Shown here: positions 1 to 8,512 of the stretch, piece after piece
Layout: each line of letters starts with the position of its first letter
Numbering within the stretch: the first letter of the stretch is position 1
Origin: Rudanella lutea DSM 19387
Lineage (GTDB): Bacteria > Bacteroidota > Bacteroidia > Cytophagales > Spirosomataceae
DNA length: 43,593 nucleotides
NCBI RefSeq assembly: GCF_000383955.1
Contig: NZ_KB913013.1
Location: forward strand, 1 to 43,593
Reading direction: 5' to 3'
Made by a program: the position numbers and the translations under genes
Notes under the pieces: generated by a model
Databases searched by the model: none
What the model was told of the DNA's origin: nothing
The model's input: the letters and a program-made list of their open reading frames with translations, nothing else

Positions 1-86
1 TTACTACTCATCAAAAACGCCCAAAACACGCTGTTTTGGGCGTTTTATGACCTTCTAGTGGCTTCTTCGAGTCTCGCCTTCGGCAC
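1..86. repeat. Left copy of 86-bp terminal direct repeat (circular junction / probable att region)
   Basis: Bases 1-86 are identical to 43508-43593. Either the contig is a circle read once with an overlap, or the window is a prophage cut at attL and attR. The repeat lies between repressor and integrase, holds a perfect hairpin, and is flanked on both sides by TGGCAA repeats, so it is a good attP candidate. The exact crossover site cannot be seen. Confidence 0.9.
14..46. terminator. Perfect 15-bp hairpin inside the terminal repeat
   Basis: The arms AAAACGCCCAAAACA (14-28) and TGTTTTGGGCGTTTT (32-46) are perfectly complementary around a CGC loop. Runs of A and T on either side make it a bidirectional intrinsic terminator. 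In the circular form it ends the repressor transcript and separates it from the integrase. It could equally be a host gene terminator captured as the att core. Confidence 0.85.
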
Positions 87-91
87 TTTCC

Positions 92-124
92 AAACGCCTG
101 TAAGTCACGTACTTACAGGCGTTT
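92..124 (+). terminator. Second intrinsic terminator-like hairpin, just before integrase
   Basis: A 14-bp perfect stem (AAACGCCTGTAAGT, 92-105, with its complement at 111-124), a 5-nt loop and a T-rich tail. It sits 20 bp before the integrase ATG, which argues against the upstream GTG at 58 as start. It may stop read-through from the repressor side so that integrase is made only from a nearby promoter or from the integrated state. Confidence 0.75.
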
Positions 125-143
125 TGCTTGTTATCTCTGCCGT

Positions 144-162
144 AATGGCAAGAAAATGGCAA
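144..162 (+). other. Two AATGGCAA repeats, probable integrase arm-type sites (right arm)
   Basis: AATGGCAA occurs at 144-151 and 155-162 in the same orientation, overlapping the integrase start codon. Matching copies lie on the other side of the junction at 43477-43484 (AGTGGCAA) and 43498-43505 (AATGGCAA). Repeated short sites flanking a core are typical of attP arms bound by the integrase N-terminal domain. Assignment to integrase binding is an inference. Confidence 0.45.
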
Positions 163-1380
163 GTTCGGCTATCCAAACAGATCACCGCCGTTTCCGTGAA
201 ATATCCCTTTAAAGAGCCATTTATTTCGAAGCCTGCCGACGATGACCTAACCAAGCAATGGGTAGTTGAATACGGAATCTGGTCAGAGCGAGAACAAAAA
301 TTAAAGCGCAAGCGGGTTGTACTGAAAGGCGACACTGTGGCCCAGCGATTGGCTGACGGCCGTGAGGTTGTAGCTGAAGTCAAAAAGTTGCTCAAACAGG
401 GTGCCTGCGTCGACGCGCTTCAGAAAGCCCCAACCCGAGCCGTGGACGTTGATAGCGTCACCGTCAGTACGTCGATCAGGAAGGCCATAGACGTTTATCT
501 GGAGTACAAGAAGAAGACTACGAAGCACAACTCGTGGCGCACGTACCGATCAAGCCTAACCACCTTTAAGCAATACCTTACCGACACACCGGGGCTTAGG
601 AATGTTGCCTTAGGGAATTTCCACGCAGGAGACGCTATCGACTTCCTCGATCAAGTAATCATGAAGTATGGACTCTCGAACCGGGGGCATAATAACGTTA
701 AGGATAACGCGGGTATGTTCTTCCGGCATTGGTGTAAACGACTCAATCGCCCCAACGCCAGAGTACTGTTAGAAAACCCCTTTGAGGACATTCCGGATAA
801 GCGGACAACAACCGAAAAACACACCGCTTACACCGATGACCAACGAGCTGAATTCAAGGATGTAGCCAGGCGCGAGGGTGAACACCAACTGCTGCTGTTC
901 ATTCAATTCATGTACTACACCTTTTTACGCCCACGCATAGAGTTACGGCTGTTGCGTGTCGCTGACCTGAAGGAGCAAACGATTTACGTAAACGGCACCA
1001 ATGCGAAAGACAACACCGGCGAACACGTTCAAATCCCTCCACCACTGGAGCGTCTGATCGAGGGGCATAAGCTACGTTCGTACCCTCCCAATTTCTATGT
1101 CTTTTCGGCCACCGGTGTTCCGGGGCCTGAGCCAGTGGGCCCGGACTACTTCTACCAACACCACCGGCGCATTTTGGAACGGATGGGGCTCAAAGATGGC
1201 GGCTATGATATGTACAGCTGGAAACACACGGGCGTTATCTCGCTTTGGAACGCCACTCAGAATATCAGATTGATTCAGCAACAGTGCAGGCACTCAACGG
1301 CGGCACAAACGGAAGACTACTTACGCGACCTGGGTATTGTTGTTCGACATACTCAGATTCAAGACTTTCCTGAATTCTAG
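145..1380 (+). CDS. int: Tyrosine recombinase / phage integrase
   Basis: This 411-aa site-specific recombinase should integrate and excise the phage at the att site next to its start. The N-terminal half (about residues 110-220) looks like a SAM-like core-binding domain, and the C-terminal half is the catalytic domain. The first catalytic Arg lies in the segment TFLRPRIELR (about residue 262), the third box is CRHSTAAQ (His about 382), and the nucleophile is the Tyr of EDYL (about 391). The usual H-x-x-R box is replaced by Y-S-W-K-H-T (about 355), a variant I associate with Bacteroidota integrases. I chose ATG 145 because the reading frame upstream runs through a terminator hairpin from a GTG at 58. 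It is co-oriented with the repressor across the circular junction. Confidence 0.93.
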   Translation: MARKWQVRLSKQITAVSVKYPFKEPFISKPADDDLTKQWVVEYGIWSEREQKLKRKRVVLKGDTVAQRLADGREVVAEVKKLLKQGACVDALQKAPTRAVDVDSVTVSTSIRKAIDVYLEYKKKTTKHNSWRTYRSSLTTFKQYLTDTPGLRNVALGNFHAGDAIDFLDQVIMKYGLSNRGHNNVKDNAGMFFRHWCKRLNRPNARVLLENPFEDIPDKRTTTEKHTAYTDDQRAEFKDVARREGEHQLLLFIQFMYYTFLRPRIELRLLRVADLKEQTIYVNGTNAKDNTGEHVQIPPPLERLIEGHKLRSYPPNFYVFSATGVPGPEPVGPDYFYQHHRRILERMGLKDGGYDMYSWKHTGVISLWNATQNIRLIQQQCRHSTAAQTEDYLRDLGIVVRHTQIQDFPEF

Positions 1381-1434
1381 AACACCTGTTGAGCGTCTAT
1401 TTTGTTGGCCCGAAAACTCACTTTCCTCCAAATA

Positions 1435-1465
1435 TTTTGTAACCTATCCAACCCCAGTATTATTT
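1435..1465 (+). promoter_or_regulatory. Possible Bacteroidota-type promoter before the 1495 gene
   Basis: TTTTG at 1435-1439 and TATTATTT at 1458-1465, separated by 18 bp, resemble the -33 (TTTG) and -7 (TAnnTTTG) boxes of Bacteroidota, with mismatches in the -7 box. It lies about 30 bp before the ATG at 1495. Prediction by eye only. Confidence 0.35.
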
Positions 1466-1494
1466 AAGGCATATAAATCAGTGATATATGTGCC

Positions 1495-1755
1495 ATGTTA
1501 CTCAAACTTAAAATTCAGGATGGCTCAAAACGACCACGGCTATTTATTTGCCGACTTGAGAGTCTTGAAGGTGCACTCAGCTTAATTAATCACTTCTTCT
1601 CTTCTGGACATACAGTCGTCCACGCATCCTTGAAATATGAGGGGCGTTCAATTGACATCCCATTGGAGGCTTTTGACGGGGATAGTTTCGATTTGCCACT
1701 AAAGCAAATTAGAGAGCAATGGGAGCAGGCACTTAAAAATCCGGCTCCACCATAA
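1495..1755 (+). CDS. Small protein of unknown function, lysogeny side
   Basis: The product has 86 residues and I do not recognise it. Its sequence alternates short beta-strand-like hydrophobic stretches with polar turns (segment LFICRLESLEGALSLINHFF, then HASLKYEGRSIDIP) and ends in an amphipathic helix, so it looks like a small folded cytoplasmic protein. It follows integrase by 114 bp, has its own possible promoter and is closed by the terminator at 1857. Its position on the lysogeny strand suggests expression in the prophage, for example as a modulator or a moron, but this is only context. Confidence 0.6.
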   Translation: MLLKLKIQDGSKRPRLFICRLESLEGALSLINHFFSSGHTVVHASLKYEGRSIDIPLEAFDGDSFDLPLKQIREQWEQALKNPAPP

Positions 1756-1856
1756 TCATAAACGTTTGCACTTTTCCAAGCGGCCCAAATAGGCCACCCG
1801 GTTTTAGCACTTTGCTAACGTTTCTGAGAAAAGTCGAATAACATAAAATCATTTAT

Positions 1857-1898
1857 AAAACGACCCCGGAATAGTTCAACACGCCGGGGTCGTTTTTT
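1857..1898. terminator. Bidirectional terminator between the lysogeny and late transcripts
   Basis: A 13-bp perfect stem, AAAACGACCCCGG (1857-1869) with CCGGGGTCGTTTT (1884-1896), followed by Ts on the plus strand and Ts on the minus strand. It separates the plus-strand gene ending at 1755 from the last minus-strand tail gene ending at 1917. Confidence 0.88.
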
Positions 1899-1916
1899 CA
1901 TTGCACTTTTTTCAGA

Positions 1917-3329
1917 TTACACCCGCCACAGCTGCACCTCGGTCGGAATCGTCGGCCCCGTCGACCCGAGTACTGCCTTCATACTCCCGACCAGGTACGT
2001 TACCCCTTTGATGTGCACTTTCTTCCGGAAACTGAACAGGGCCAGATCGGCCGACGTCAGATACACCAGCTTCGTGATCGAAAACGTATTGGCCTTGAAC
2101 GACTCGAAGCCACTGTAGGCACCCGCCAGACTGTTCGCCCCGTGCCAGTACAGACTCCGCGCCCCATGGGCGGCCGTCGCGCGGGGCTCTCCCCCCACCA
2201 GCCCATTCCAGAACAGCAGCTTGGCCGTCGAGTCATTCTTACCTTCTTTGTTCAACGGACTTTGTCCGGCCTGACTCGTCACCGCGCGGCCCGAAACAGC
2301 ATTCGTGGCCAGCGTCGACACCCGTGCCTGAATCGGCAATACACTTCCTCCTTCGTTGGCGGCCGTTTCGAGGGTCGTGTACTTATCCATCGCGGCCGGC
2401 ACCGGCTTCAGCTGGGCATCGTTACTATCGAGGGCATAACTCAGCTCCAGCCGGTTTACCAGCTCCGGTGCTTTTACGTGCTCCGGATGCGCCTTCTCCG
2501 TCCAGTCCAGAATCTCCGAGCCGGCCAGCACGTCGGCCCCAAAATCCATCGTGCAGATGTTACGCCGTACATCGAACTCCAGATACAGGTTGAACAGCTT
2601 GCGCAAATCCATCGTCAGCTGCGGCAGCGTCAGAGCCGGTAAATGGTTGGCATAAACCAGAGCCGACGGCGCATCCAGGCTGTACGTATTATATAGGATC
2701 AACCGGGCCAGATCAGGGTCTTGCCAGAACCCACCCGTAAAGCTCCAGCCCGTCAGGTTGCCAAACTGCTGGTACACCCAGCGCAGAAACAACATCGGCA
2801 CCCGCGCATAGCCGTTGTACGCCACCCCGCTGTACTCATTCATCAGACCACCCCAACCGGCCACGGCCGCATTGCCGTAGAACGCGGGGTTCTCAATCGT
2901 CGGAAAACAGTAGCGGTCGGTCAGGTGGTTGGCCGCGGCCACCGGTGCAACCGGTACCGGCTCCTGGCCCAGCTCCAGCATCGAGGCCAGCGGCTGGTTT
3001 TGCCGGTCGCCAAAAATCTCGCCCAGGTTCTGCGTAAAATACAGACTAAAACCCGACGGCTTTACGTCCTGAATCATCACATACCCCTGCTCCTGCAGCT
3101 GGCCATACACGTACTTCTCGCAGCGGAATTTCCGGCTGGTGTAACCGACCTGCGGCTCGTAGAAATACCCCAGCAAGGCCCGGTTACGGGGCGTATTGGG
3201 CAAGTCGAAGCCGTACACCCGGCTGCCGGGCACCTTCTCAAATTCCAGTAGGGGGTTCCAACGCTCCAGCGTCAGGCTGGTATTGGGCGCCATGTCCACC
3301 GACTCCCCATCCAAACGAATATCGATCAT
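1917..3329 (-). CDS. Tail protein downstream of the tape measure (distal tail/baseplate-like)
   Basis: A 470-aa protein, last gene of the late minus-strand block. Its start overlaps the tape measure stop (ATGA), so the two are translationally coupled. In siphophages the gene after the tape measure usually encodes the distal tail protein or tail hub. The N-terminus (IRLDGESVDM, then a segment on FELPNTPRNRALLGYF-like sequence, here FDLPNTPRNRALLG) resembles Bacteroidota phage proteins of this position that start with a small beta-rich domain. No enzymatic motif is seen. The role comes mainly from position. Confidence 0.65.
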   Translation of the reverse strand: MIDIRLDGESVDMAPNTSLTLERWNPLLEFEKVPGSRVYGFDLPNTPRNRALLGYFYEPQVGYTSRKFRCEKYVYGQLQEQGYVMIQDVKPSGFSLYFTQNLGEIFGDRQNQPLASMLELGQEPVPVAPVAAANHLTDRYCFPTIENPAFYGNAAVAGWGGLMNEYSGVAYNGYARVPMLFLRWVYQQFGNLTGWSFTGGFWQDPDLARLILYNTYSLDAPSALVYANHLPALTLPQLTMDLRKLFNLYLEFDVRRNICTMDFGADVLAGSEILDWTEKAHPEHVKAPELVNRLELSYALDSNDAQLKPVPAAMDKYTTLETAANEGGSVLPIQARVSTLATNAVSGRAVTSQAGQSPLNKEGKNDSTAKLLFWNGLVGGEPRATAAHGARSLYWHGANSLAGAYSGFESFKANTFSITKLVYLTSADLALFSFRKKVHIKGVTYLVGSMKAVLGSTGPTIPTEVQLWRV

Positions 3330-6300
3330 TGAAAGTCTGATTTATTGGCAACCACGTCGATCTGGTTCACCACGTTCACGTATGTCTGTACACTTAAATC
3401 CTTGCTGGCAATCACACCCAGCGCCCCGCTCTGGTTACGCAGCTCGCCCAACAGACTCCCCGTCTGCCCATCCATCGACCCCTTCAGCGTACTCGTCTGG
3501 TTCTGGATGGCCGTCAGCTGCTCGGTTCCCTGCTGCCGTACCGTATCGCCCAGGTTCTTCATGTTCGTTTCCAGAGCCAGAATGAGCTGCTCGCCCTGTT
3601 GCCGCATTGTATCGGTCAGGTTCTTCATGTTCGTATCGAGCGAGGTGCGCAGCTCGTCGCCCTGCTGCCGGGCCTGATTGATCAGCGCCGTAAACGCAAT
3701 GTCCTGAGCGTTCATCTGCTGACCCGCCGTATCCCGCACCATGGTCGTAAACTCATTGGCCAGGTACGCACCCATTTTATCCACGGCCAATACGGTCTCG
3801 GCCGTATTCTTCATGATCGCATCCATTTGGGACTGCGACTTTTCGATCTGCTCGTTGGTGACGCTGGCTACCTGCTGGGCTTCATTCATGGCCGCATCGT
3901 TCTCCGGCGAGGCCGATTCTCCACCGTACGAGCCACCATCGCTACTACCACCCGACGTATCCACGTAATCGCTCATCCAGCCCCCGTTATCGAAACGGCG
4001 GCCACGGCCCACGTAATCGCTGTACGAGCCGCCATCCGTACCCATGATACCCCCATTCCGGAAAATCGGTGCGCCGTTACGGTGTAGCGACGAGTGCATC
4101 AGGGCATCTACCACCCGACGGTTGTTGGCATAGGTTCGCTGCGACAGCACCATGATCGGCTCGCCCCCTTCCATCTCGGCCACCTCTTCGCCGTTATCGC
4201 GCCGGGTCACACTCAACCCACTCGTACCATACCCGGCCCCGTGACGCGGGCCATCGGGCACGCCGGCGTTTCGGATCATACCACCCCGTGCCATTTGCGG
4301 GGGCTGTTGCCGCTTAATGAGGGCGATCTGAATAGCCGTGGCTGCTGCGGCACCGGCCACACCAATCAGGCCGAGCGGGAAACCCATTGTGGCCAGCGAC
4401 TTCAAAGCCGCCATTGCCCCGTGAATCACGGCCTGCGTGATGTCGAGAGCCTGCTGCCGTTTCCAGGCTTTCAGCTGCTGCTCCTTAATTTTAGCGTCAG
4501 CCTCTTTATTGATTTTGTCGGTACCCGCTTCGTACTCTTCCTTCGAAATTAACCCCTTATCGTACTGCTCCTTCCAGGCCGCCAGCTGGGTATCTTTCTC
4601 TTTCTTGATCTTGGCAATCTCCCGCTCCGAGGCAATCTGCGCGATTTTCGACATGGCCTGCGTTGCCAGCAGAAAGTACGAGCCTACCTGGTCAATCTTA
4701 TCCACATTGGCCTGCTGCGACTCGGTGAGCTGCTTTTTCTCCCCGGCCATCTTCTTCATCAACAGGTTGGAAAAGGTCGTAAAGTCCCCTTCCATCATTT
4801 TCTTGACGGCATCAAAAAACTCCTGCTGATTCTGCCGGCGGGCTTCGGTTTTGTCGCGGGTCAGCTGGGTCTTATCATTCTCGTACTGCACGTCATTGGC
4901 CTTCAGTTGCGACTTCAACCGGTCGTCGATGGCCTTATCCGCCTGCGCTCGGGTATCGTGGTCGGTAATGAGGGCCTGATTTTTGGCTTTTTCTTCGGCT
5001 GCTTCGCGCTCCAGCTTTTGACGGTTGTGCTCATACTCGGCATCGAGCCGCATCTTTTTGGCATCGTAGATCGCCTGCGCGTTGTTGCCCGCCAACACCA
5101 GCCGGGCGTTAGCGTCGGCCACCGTAGCCTGGTACAGATTATCCTGTAGGGCCTGCTCCTGTGCGGCTTTCTTCGCCCGGTAGTCGGCCTCCACGGCCTC
5201 TTTGTCCCGGATCAGGTTCTCGTTGATCTGCTTCAGCAACTGGGCCTTCTGGGTTTCGTCGGCCACATCTTTTTCCACCTGGGCGCGCTGAGCCGCAGCC
5301 ACGTCTTCCAGCTTTTGCAGCTTATCGGCCTTCTCATCACCGGATAGCCGAACCTTCAGATCGAGTATCCGTTTGGCCGTTTCAGCTTCCTCCTTTTCCT
5401 GCTTGGCGCGGTAGTCGGTTTCGGCCTTGTCTTTGTCGCGCTGGAGCTGATCGTGCAGGGCCTTTTCCCAAACGGCTTTGATGCTCTGGCTCGCTTTACT
5501 TTTCTCAATGGCGGCTAGCTCCTGCTGATATTTAAACTCCAGCTTCGCTTTTTCGCGCTCCAGGTCATTCGTGATCGCATTGATCCGGGCGGTTTCGATG
5601 GCCTTATTGGCTTCATCATTCGCCCGAATCTGGTCTTCTTTTTCCTTCTGGGCCTTATCAGCGGCTTTCTTCAGCTCCGACTCCCGGTGCTTATCATTCT
5701 GGGCGGCTTTGCGGTCAATCGCTTTCTGCTCCGACGTCGTGACGATATCCACCAGCTGACCCGCCGTTTTTTGCTCCGCCCCTTTTTTATCATCGAGGTG
5801 TTTCTGGTGCGCGGCCAGCTGCTTCGGCCGGTCTTCGTTCAGCTTATCGCCGTACCCTTTATTGAAGGCATCTCCGATCTTACCCGCTGCGGATTTTACC
5901 GTGTTGACCACATCGTCGACGTGCAAAAACGAAGCAATAGCCCCCCCGATCTGCTTGATCTTCGTAATGCCGGTATCGATCAGGCCCCAGAAGTTAGCCA
6001 GAGCCGTGCGCACCGGTGCCAGGCCTGCACTGATCCGGCCCAGACCATTACCCACCATATCCACAAAGGCCATGTGCAGGTCGTACACAAAACCGGCTCC
6101 GGCTTTAACCAGGTCCCAGATGTTCGACAACCACCCGCCCACCGTGGTCAACGCCGGTTGCAACGGCTCCAGGCCCTGCTTAATCCAATCCGCAAAACGG
6201 TTCGTCAGGTCGGCCACCAGGCTAACCCCTGTTTTCATAGCCTCCCACGTACCCGAAATAATCCCCCGTACCGTCGAGCTGTTGTTGTAAAGGGCCGTAA

Positions 6301-7990
6301 AGCCAGCCACCAGCAGCGCCACCGCAGCCACCACCACGCCAATGGGGTTGCTGGTCATGGCCACGTTGAGCGCCGTTTGGGCTACCGTGGCTGATTGCGT
6401 CCAGATCAGGCGCGCCTTTTCGGCCGCAGCATGCCCAATACTCGTGGCCGTGGCCGCAATCAGATGCCCGTTAAAGGCCAGCACAGCCAGACCCAACGCG
6501 GCAAAACTGGTGCGGTTCTCGCTCACAAACTCGGGTACCGCCCGGATGATATTCACAAATGCCACCAGCCCACGCGTACCCGTCGTGATGGCGGGCAGCA
6601 GGGCTTGCCCAATATTGGTAGCCAACAACGCCAGGGCCTTCTGCGATTTGTCGTACTCGGCTGCGGCATTGTTGTTCACGGTATTAAACTCTTTCTGCAA
6701 GCTGGTACCCTCGGCCATTGCCTTGTTAGCCAGGTCCTGCTTTTCCCGAACCATCTGGGTTTGGTCTTTCAGCAAGCTCATCACCTTGGTAGCCTCCTGC
6801 GACTTAATGCCCAGATCGTCGAGCCGGGTAGCCAGCTGATCAGCGGGCACATTCTTCAGCGACTCCGCCAGGCGCAACAGAAACTCGTTCGGATTGGTAT
6901 TGATGAGCTGCTTCATCTCATCGCGGGTAATGCCCAGCTGCTGCGCGAACGTGGCCGTGTCCTTAGCGGCCGTCAGCAGAATATTCGTCAGACCACCCGA
7001 AGCAATCTCGGCCGACAAACCCAACTCCTGAAAGGCAGCTCCGAGGCCCATCGTTTCGGCGATCTGTGGAGACAAATCGCCCAACTGACCCATGCGGGCC
7101 GTGAAGTCGGCCACCACTGGCCCGGTGGCGGAGCCTGCTGCCCCCAGCTCGTTAATGGCTGAGCCAATCTTTTCGATGGCCTCCCCGGCCTGGAGGTCTT
7201 TGGTCTCCTTGAACAGCTTCTGAAGCCCACCCAGTTTGGCGCTCACCTCTTCAGCTCCGCCCGAAAACTCGTCGCCCAGCGCCACGTTGGCCATATCGAC
7301 CGACTTCACAAAGCCCAGCAATTCCTCGTTGGCCACGCCCAGCTGCCCCCCGATCTGCGCAATGTCCATCAGGCTTTCTTTCGTCGAACGGGTGTCGATC
7401 TTGTCCAGCTCTCCCGACAACTCAGCCACGGCCTCGGTACTGAGGTTAGTCGCTTTGGCTACGCCAGACATCTGGTCAGTTAGCTCAAGGGCCTTTTTGA
7501 TGCCGTCCTGCACGAAGCTGAAGGCGCGCTCAAGCAGTTCGGTCGCACCAAAACCAGCCAGAAACCCCGTGGCTGTCGCTTTGGCCCGTTCCCACAGGCT
7601 GGGTTGCTTTTCAACCTCTTGATTAACGCCTTTGATGGTTTCGCGGTGGTTGGTCAGGAGGGTATTTACCTCCACCATTTCGGCCGCTTTTTTCTGATAA
7701 GCCTCGGTGCCGGGCGTCAGCTTCTGGATTTCGCGGTTCAGCTGATCGTAGTAGCCTTTCAGCTGCTGCACCGTCATGCCCGAAGCCCCCATTTCCTCAC
7801 GGACCTGTTTAATATCCGCTTCGAGCTGTTTCACCAGGGCTTTGTTTTCGGCCCATTCTTTGGTACCTCGTGTCAGCTCCGACTGGGCGACCTTGGCGTC
7901 CTTTAGCCGCTGTTCGAGTTCACCCAGCTGGTTGATGACCGGCTTACCGTCATACTTTAGGGTGAAAACGGCTTCTTCTTTGAGTTGCAT
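3326..7990 (-). CDS. Tail tape measure protein
   Basis: At 1554 aa this is the largest product of the window. It sets tail length and carries parts injected with DNA. The N-terminal 150 residues are coiled coil (LGELEQRLKDAKVAQ). Two hydrophobic stretches follow near residues 510-580 (SFAALGLAVLAF, VVVAAVALLVAGFTAL). A very long charged coiled coil rich in K, E, A and Q (about 720-1100) comes next, then another hydrophobic stretch (PLGLIGVAGAAAATA) and a glycine-rich C-terminus. The ATG at 7990 is preferred, because an upstream in-frame start at 8068 would lie in a terminator. At roughly 0.15 nm per residue it would specify a tail near 230 nm. The absence of a visible sheath gene fits a flexible non-contractile tail (inference). 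Confidence 0.93.
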   Translation of the reverse strand: MQLKEEAVFTLKYDGKPVINQLGELEQRLKDAKVAQSELTRGTKEWAENKALVKQLEADIKQVREEMGASGMTVQQLKGYYDQLNREIQKLTPGTEAYQKKAAEMVEVNTLLTNHRETIKGVNQEVEKQPSLWERAKATATGFLAGFGATELLERAFSFVQDGIKKALELTDQMSGVAKATNLSTEAVAELSGELDKIDTRSTKESLMDIAQIGGQLGVANEELLGFVKSVDMANVALGDEFSGGAEEVSAKLGGLQKLFKETKDLQAGEAIEKIGSAINELGAAGSATGPVVADFTARMGQLGDLSPQIAETMGLGAAFQELGLSAEIASGGLTNILLTAAKDTATFAQQLGITRDEMKQLINTNPNEFLLRLAESLKNVPADQLATRLDDLGIKSQEATKVMSLLKDQTQMVREKQDLANKAMAEGTSLQKEFNTVNNNAAAEYDKSQKALALLATNIGQALLPAITTGTRGLVAFVNIIRAVPEFVSENRTSFAALGLAVLAFNGHLIAATATSIGHAAAEKARLIWTQSATVAQTALNVAMTSNPIGVVVAAVALLVAGFTALYNNSSTVRGIISGTWEAMKTGVSLVADLTNRFADWIKQGLEPLQPALTTVGGWLSNIWDLVKAGAGFVYDLHMAFVDMVGNGLGRISAGLAPVRTALANFWGLIDTGITKIKQIGGAIASFLHVDDVVNTVKSAAGKIGDAFNKGYGDKLNEDRPKQLAAHQKHLDDKKGAEQKTAGQLVDIVTTSEQKAIDRKAAQNDKHRESELKKAADKAQKEKEDQIRANDEANKAIETARINAITNDLEREKAKLEFKYQQELAAIEKSKASQSIKAVWEKALHDQLQRDKDKAETDYRAKQEKEEAETAKRILDLKVRLSGDEKADKLQKLEDVAAAQRAQVEKDVADETQKAQLLKQINENLIRDKEAVEADYRAKKAAQEQALQDNLYQATVADANARLVLAGNNAQAIYDAKKMRLDAEYEHNRQKLEREAAEEKAKNQALITDHDTRAQADKAIDDRLKSQLKANDVQYENDKTQLTRDKTEARRQNQQEFFDAVKKMMEGDFTTFSNLLMKKMAGEKKQLTESQQANVDKIDQVGSYFLLATQAMSKIAQIASEREIAKIKKEKDTQLAAWKEQYDKGLISKEEYEAGTDKINKEADAKIKEQQLKAWKRQQALDITQAVIHGAMAALKSLATMGFPLGLIGVAGAAAATAIQIALIKRQQPPQMARGGMIRNAGVPDGPRHGAGYGTSGLSVTRRDNGEEVAEMEGGEPIMVLSQRTYANNRRVVDALMHSSLHRNGAPIFRNGGIMGTDGGSYSDYVGRGRRFDNGGWMSDYVDTSGGSSDGGSYGGESASPENDAAMNEAQQVASVTNEQIEKSQSQMDAIMKNTAETVLAVDKMGAYLANEFTTMVRDTAGQQMNAQDIAFTALINQARQQGDELRTSLDTNMKNLTDTMRQQGEQLILALETNMKNLGDTVRQQGTEQLTAIQNQTSTLKGSMDGQTGSLLGELRNQSGALGVIASKDLSVQTYVNVVNQIDVVANKSDFQ

Positions 7991-8043
7991 AATGCTGCTG
8001 GGATTTAACCAGCAGCGAAGGAATACCCCGAAAAAGCGGGTTT

Positions 8044-8050
8044 GTAGGAC
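8044..8050 (-). promoter_or_regulatory. GTCCTAC leader element of the tape measure gene
   Basis: On the minus strand GTCCTAC begins 60 nt before the ATG at 7990. Two small hairpins follow it (CCCG-CGGG and GCTGCTGG with its complement). It is the most divergent member of a set of five: after GTCCTAC it reads AAA instead of CGT. Confidence 0.4.
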
Positions 8051-8052
8051 AC

Positions 8053-8082
8053 AAAAAAAGCCCCTCACTCCTGAGGGGCTTT
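8053..8082 (-). terminator. Intrinsic terminator after the 8089-8475 gene
   Basis: An 11-bp stem AAGCCCCTC-type hairpin (8057-8067 with 8072-8082), followed on the minus strand by seven Ts. It isolates the small membrane-protein gene from the tape measure gene. Confidence 0.85.
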
Positions 8083-8088
8083 CGTGTA

Positions 8089-8475
8089 TTACTTACAACT
8101 CTCAAGGCCATATCCATTCACATACGTGCGAATCGAATCGGGCAAATTCTGTTTAACACAGTACTCCTTCCATTTCAGATCACGTACATCGTCGAGACGG
8201 TTTGATCGATCTACCACGTTCATCGACGGGTACTCCTTCTCAACTTGCGCGCGGGTTTCGGCTTCCATATCGCCTATCCACTTATAAACCTCGCATAACG
8301 ATAGCCCTTTTTCCTGTAAAAATGAGTCGATACCCTCTGCACTATTCAGGTTAACCGCCACAGCCTTGGGCGCATCCTGAGCAGATTCATTCGGGCCAAA
8401 CACATAGCCAATCAAGGCCAACATTAGCACTACACCAACGGCAAAGCCGGCAATTCTGGTCAACGTTTTCTTCAT
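8089..8475 (-). CDS. Small membrane-anchored or exported protein inserted in the tail block
   Basis: The product is 128 aa. The N-terminus is a basic start followed by one hydrophobic segment (IAGFAVGVVLMLALIGYVF, about residues 8-26). A polar extracytoplasmic domain of about 100 residues follows, with three cysteines (SLCEVYKW, EYCVKQ, ESCK at the end) that could form a disulfide. There is no lipobox. It sits between gp10-like and tape measure genes but has its own terminator, which is typical of morons. Envelope-located phage morons often block superinfection or alter adsorption, but I recognise no family and that role is an inference. Confidence 0.7.
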   Translation of the reverse strand: MKKTLTRIAGFAVGVVLMLALIGYVFGPNESAQDAPKAVAVNLNSAEGIDSFLQEKGLSLCEVYKWIGDMEAETRAQVEKEYPSMNVVDRSNRLDDVRDLKWKEYCVKQNLPDSIRTYVNGYGLESCK

Positions 8476-8512
8476 ATCATGACGTTTACTTAAACGCCGA
8501 CAATAACTGCAA

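Noticed and set aside
60-86. tRNA 3' end in the att repeat (TTCGAGTC resembles a T-loop)
   Set aside because: The bases flanking the loop do not pair as a T-stem, and no acceptor stem or CCA is present.
58-144. Extended integrase start at GTG 58
   Set aside because: The extension runs through a 14-bp terminator hairpin and the terminal repeat.
7990-8068. Longer start of the tape measure gene at 8068
   Set aside because: The extension would begin inside the terminator of the preceding gene; ATG 7990 is preferred.
2013-8156. Many long plus-strand frames opposite the tail genes (for example 2013-2642, 5687-6394, 6395-7162)
   Set aside because: They are antisense shadows of high-GC minus-strand genes, with Arg/His/Pro-rich composition and no gene-like spacing.
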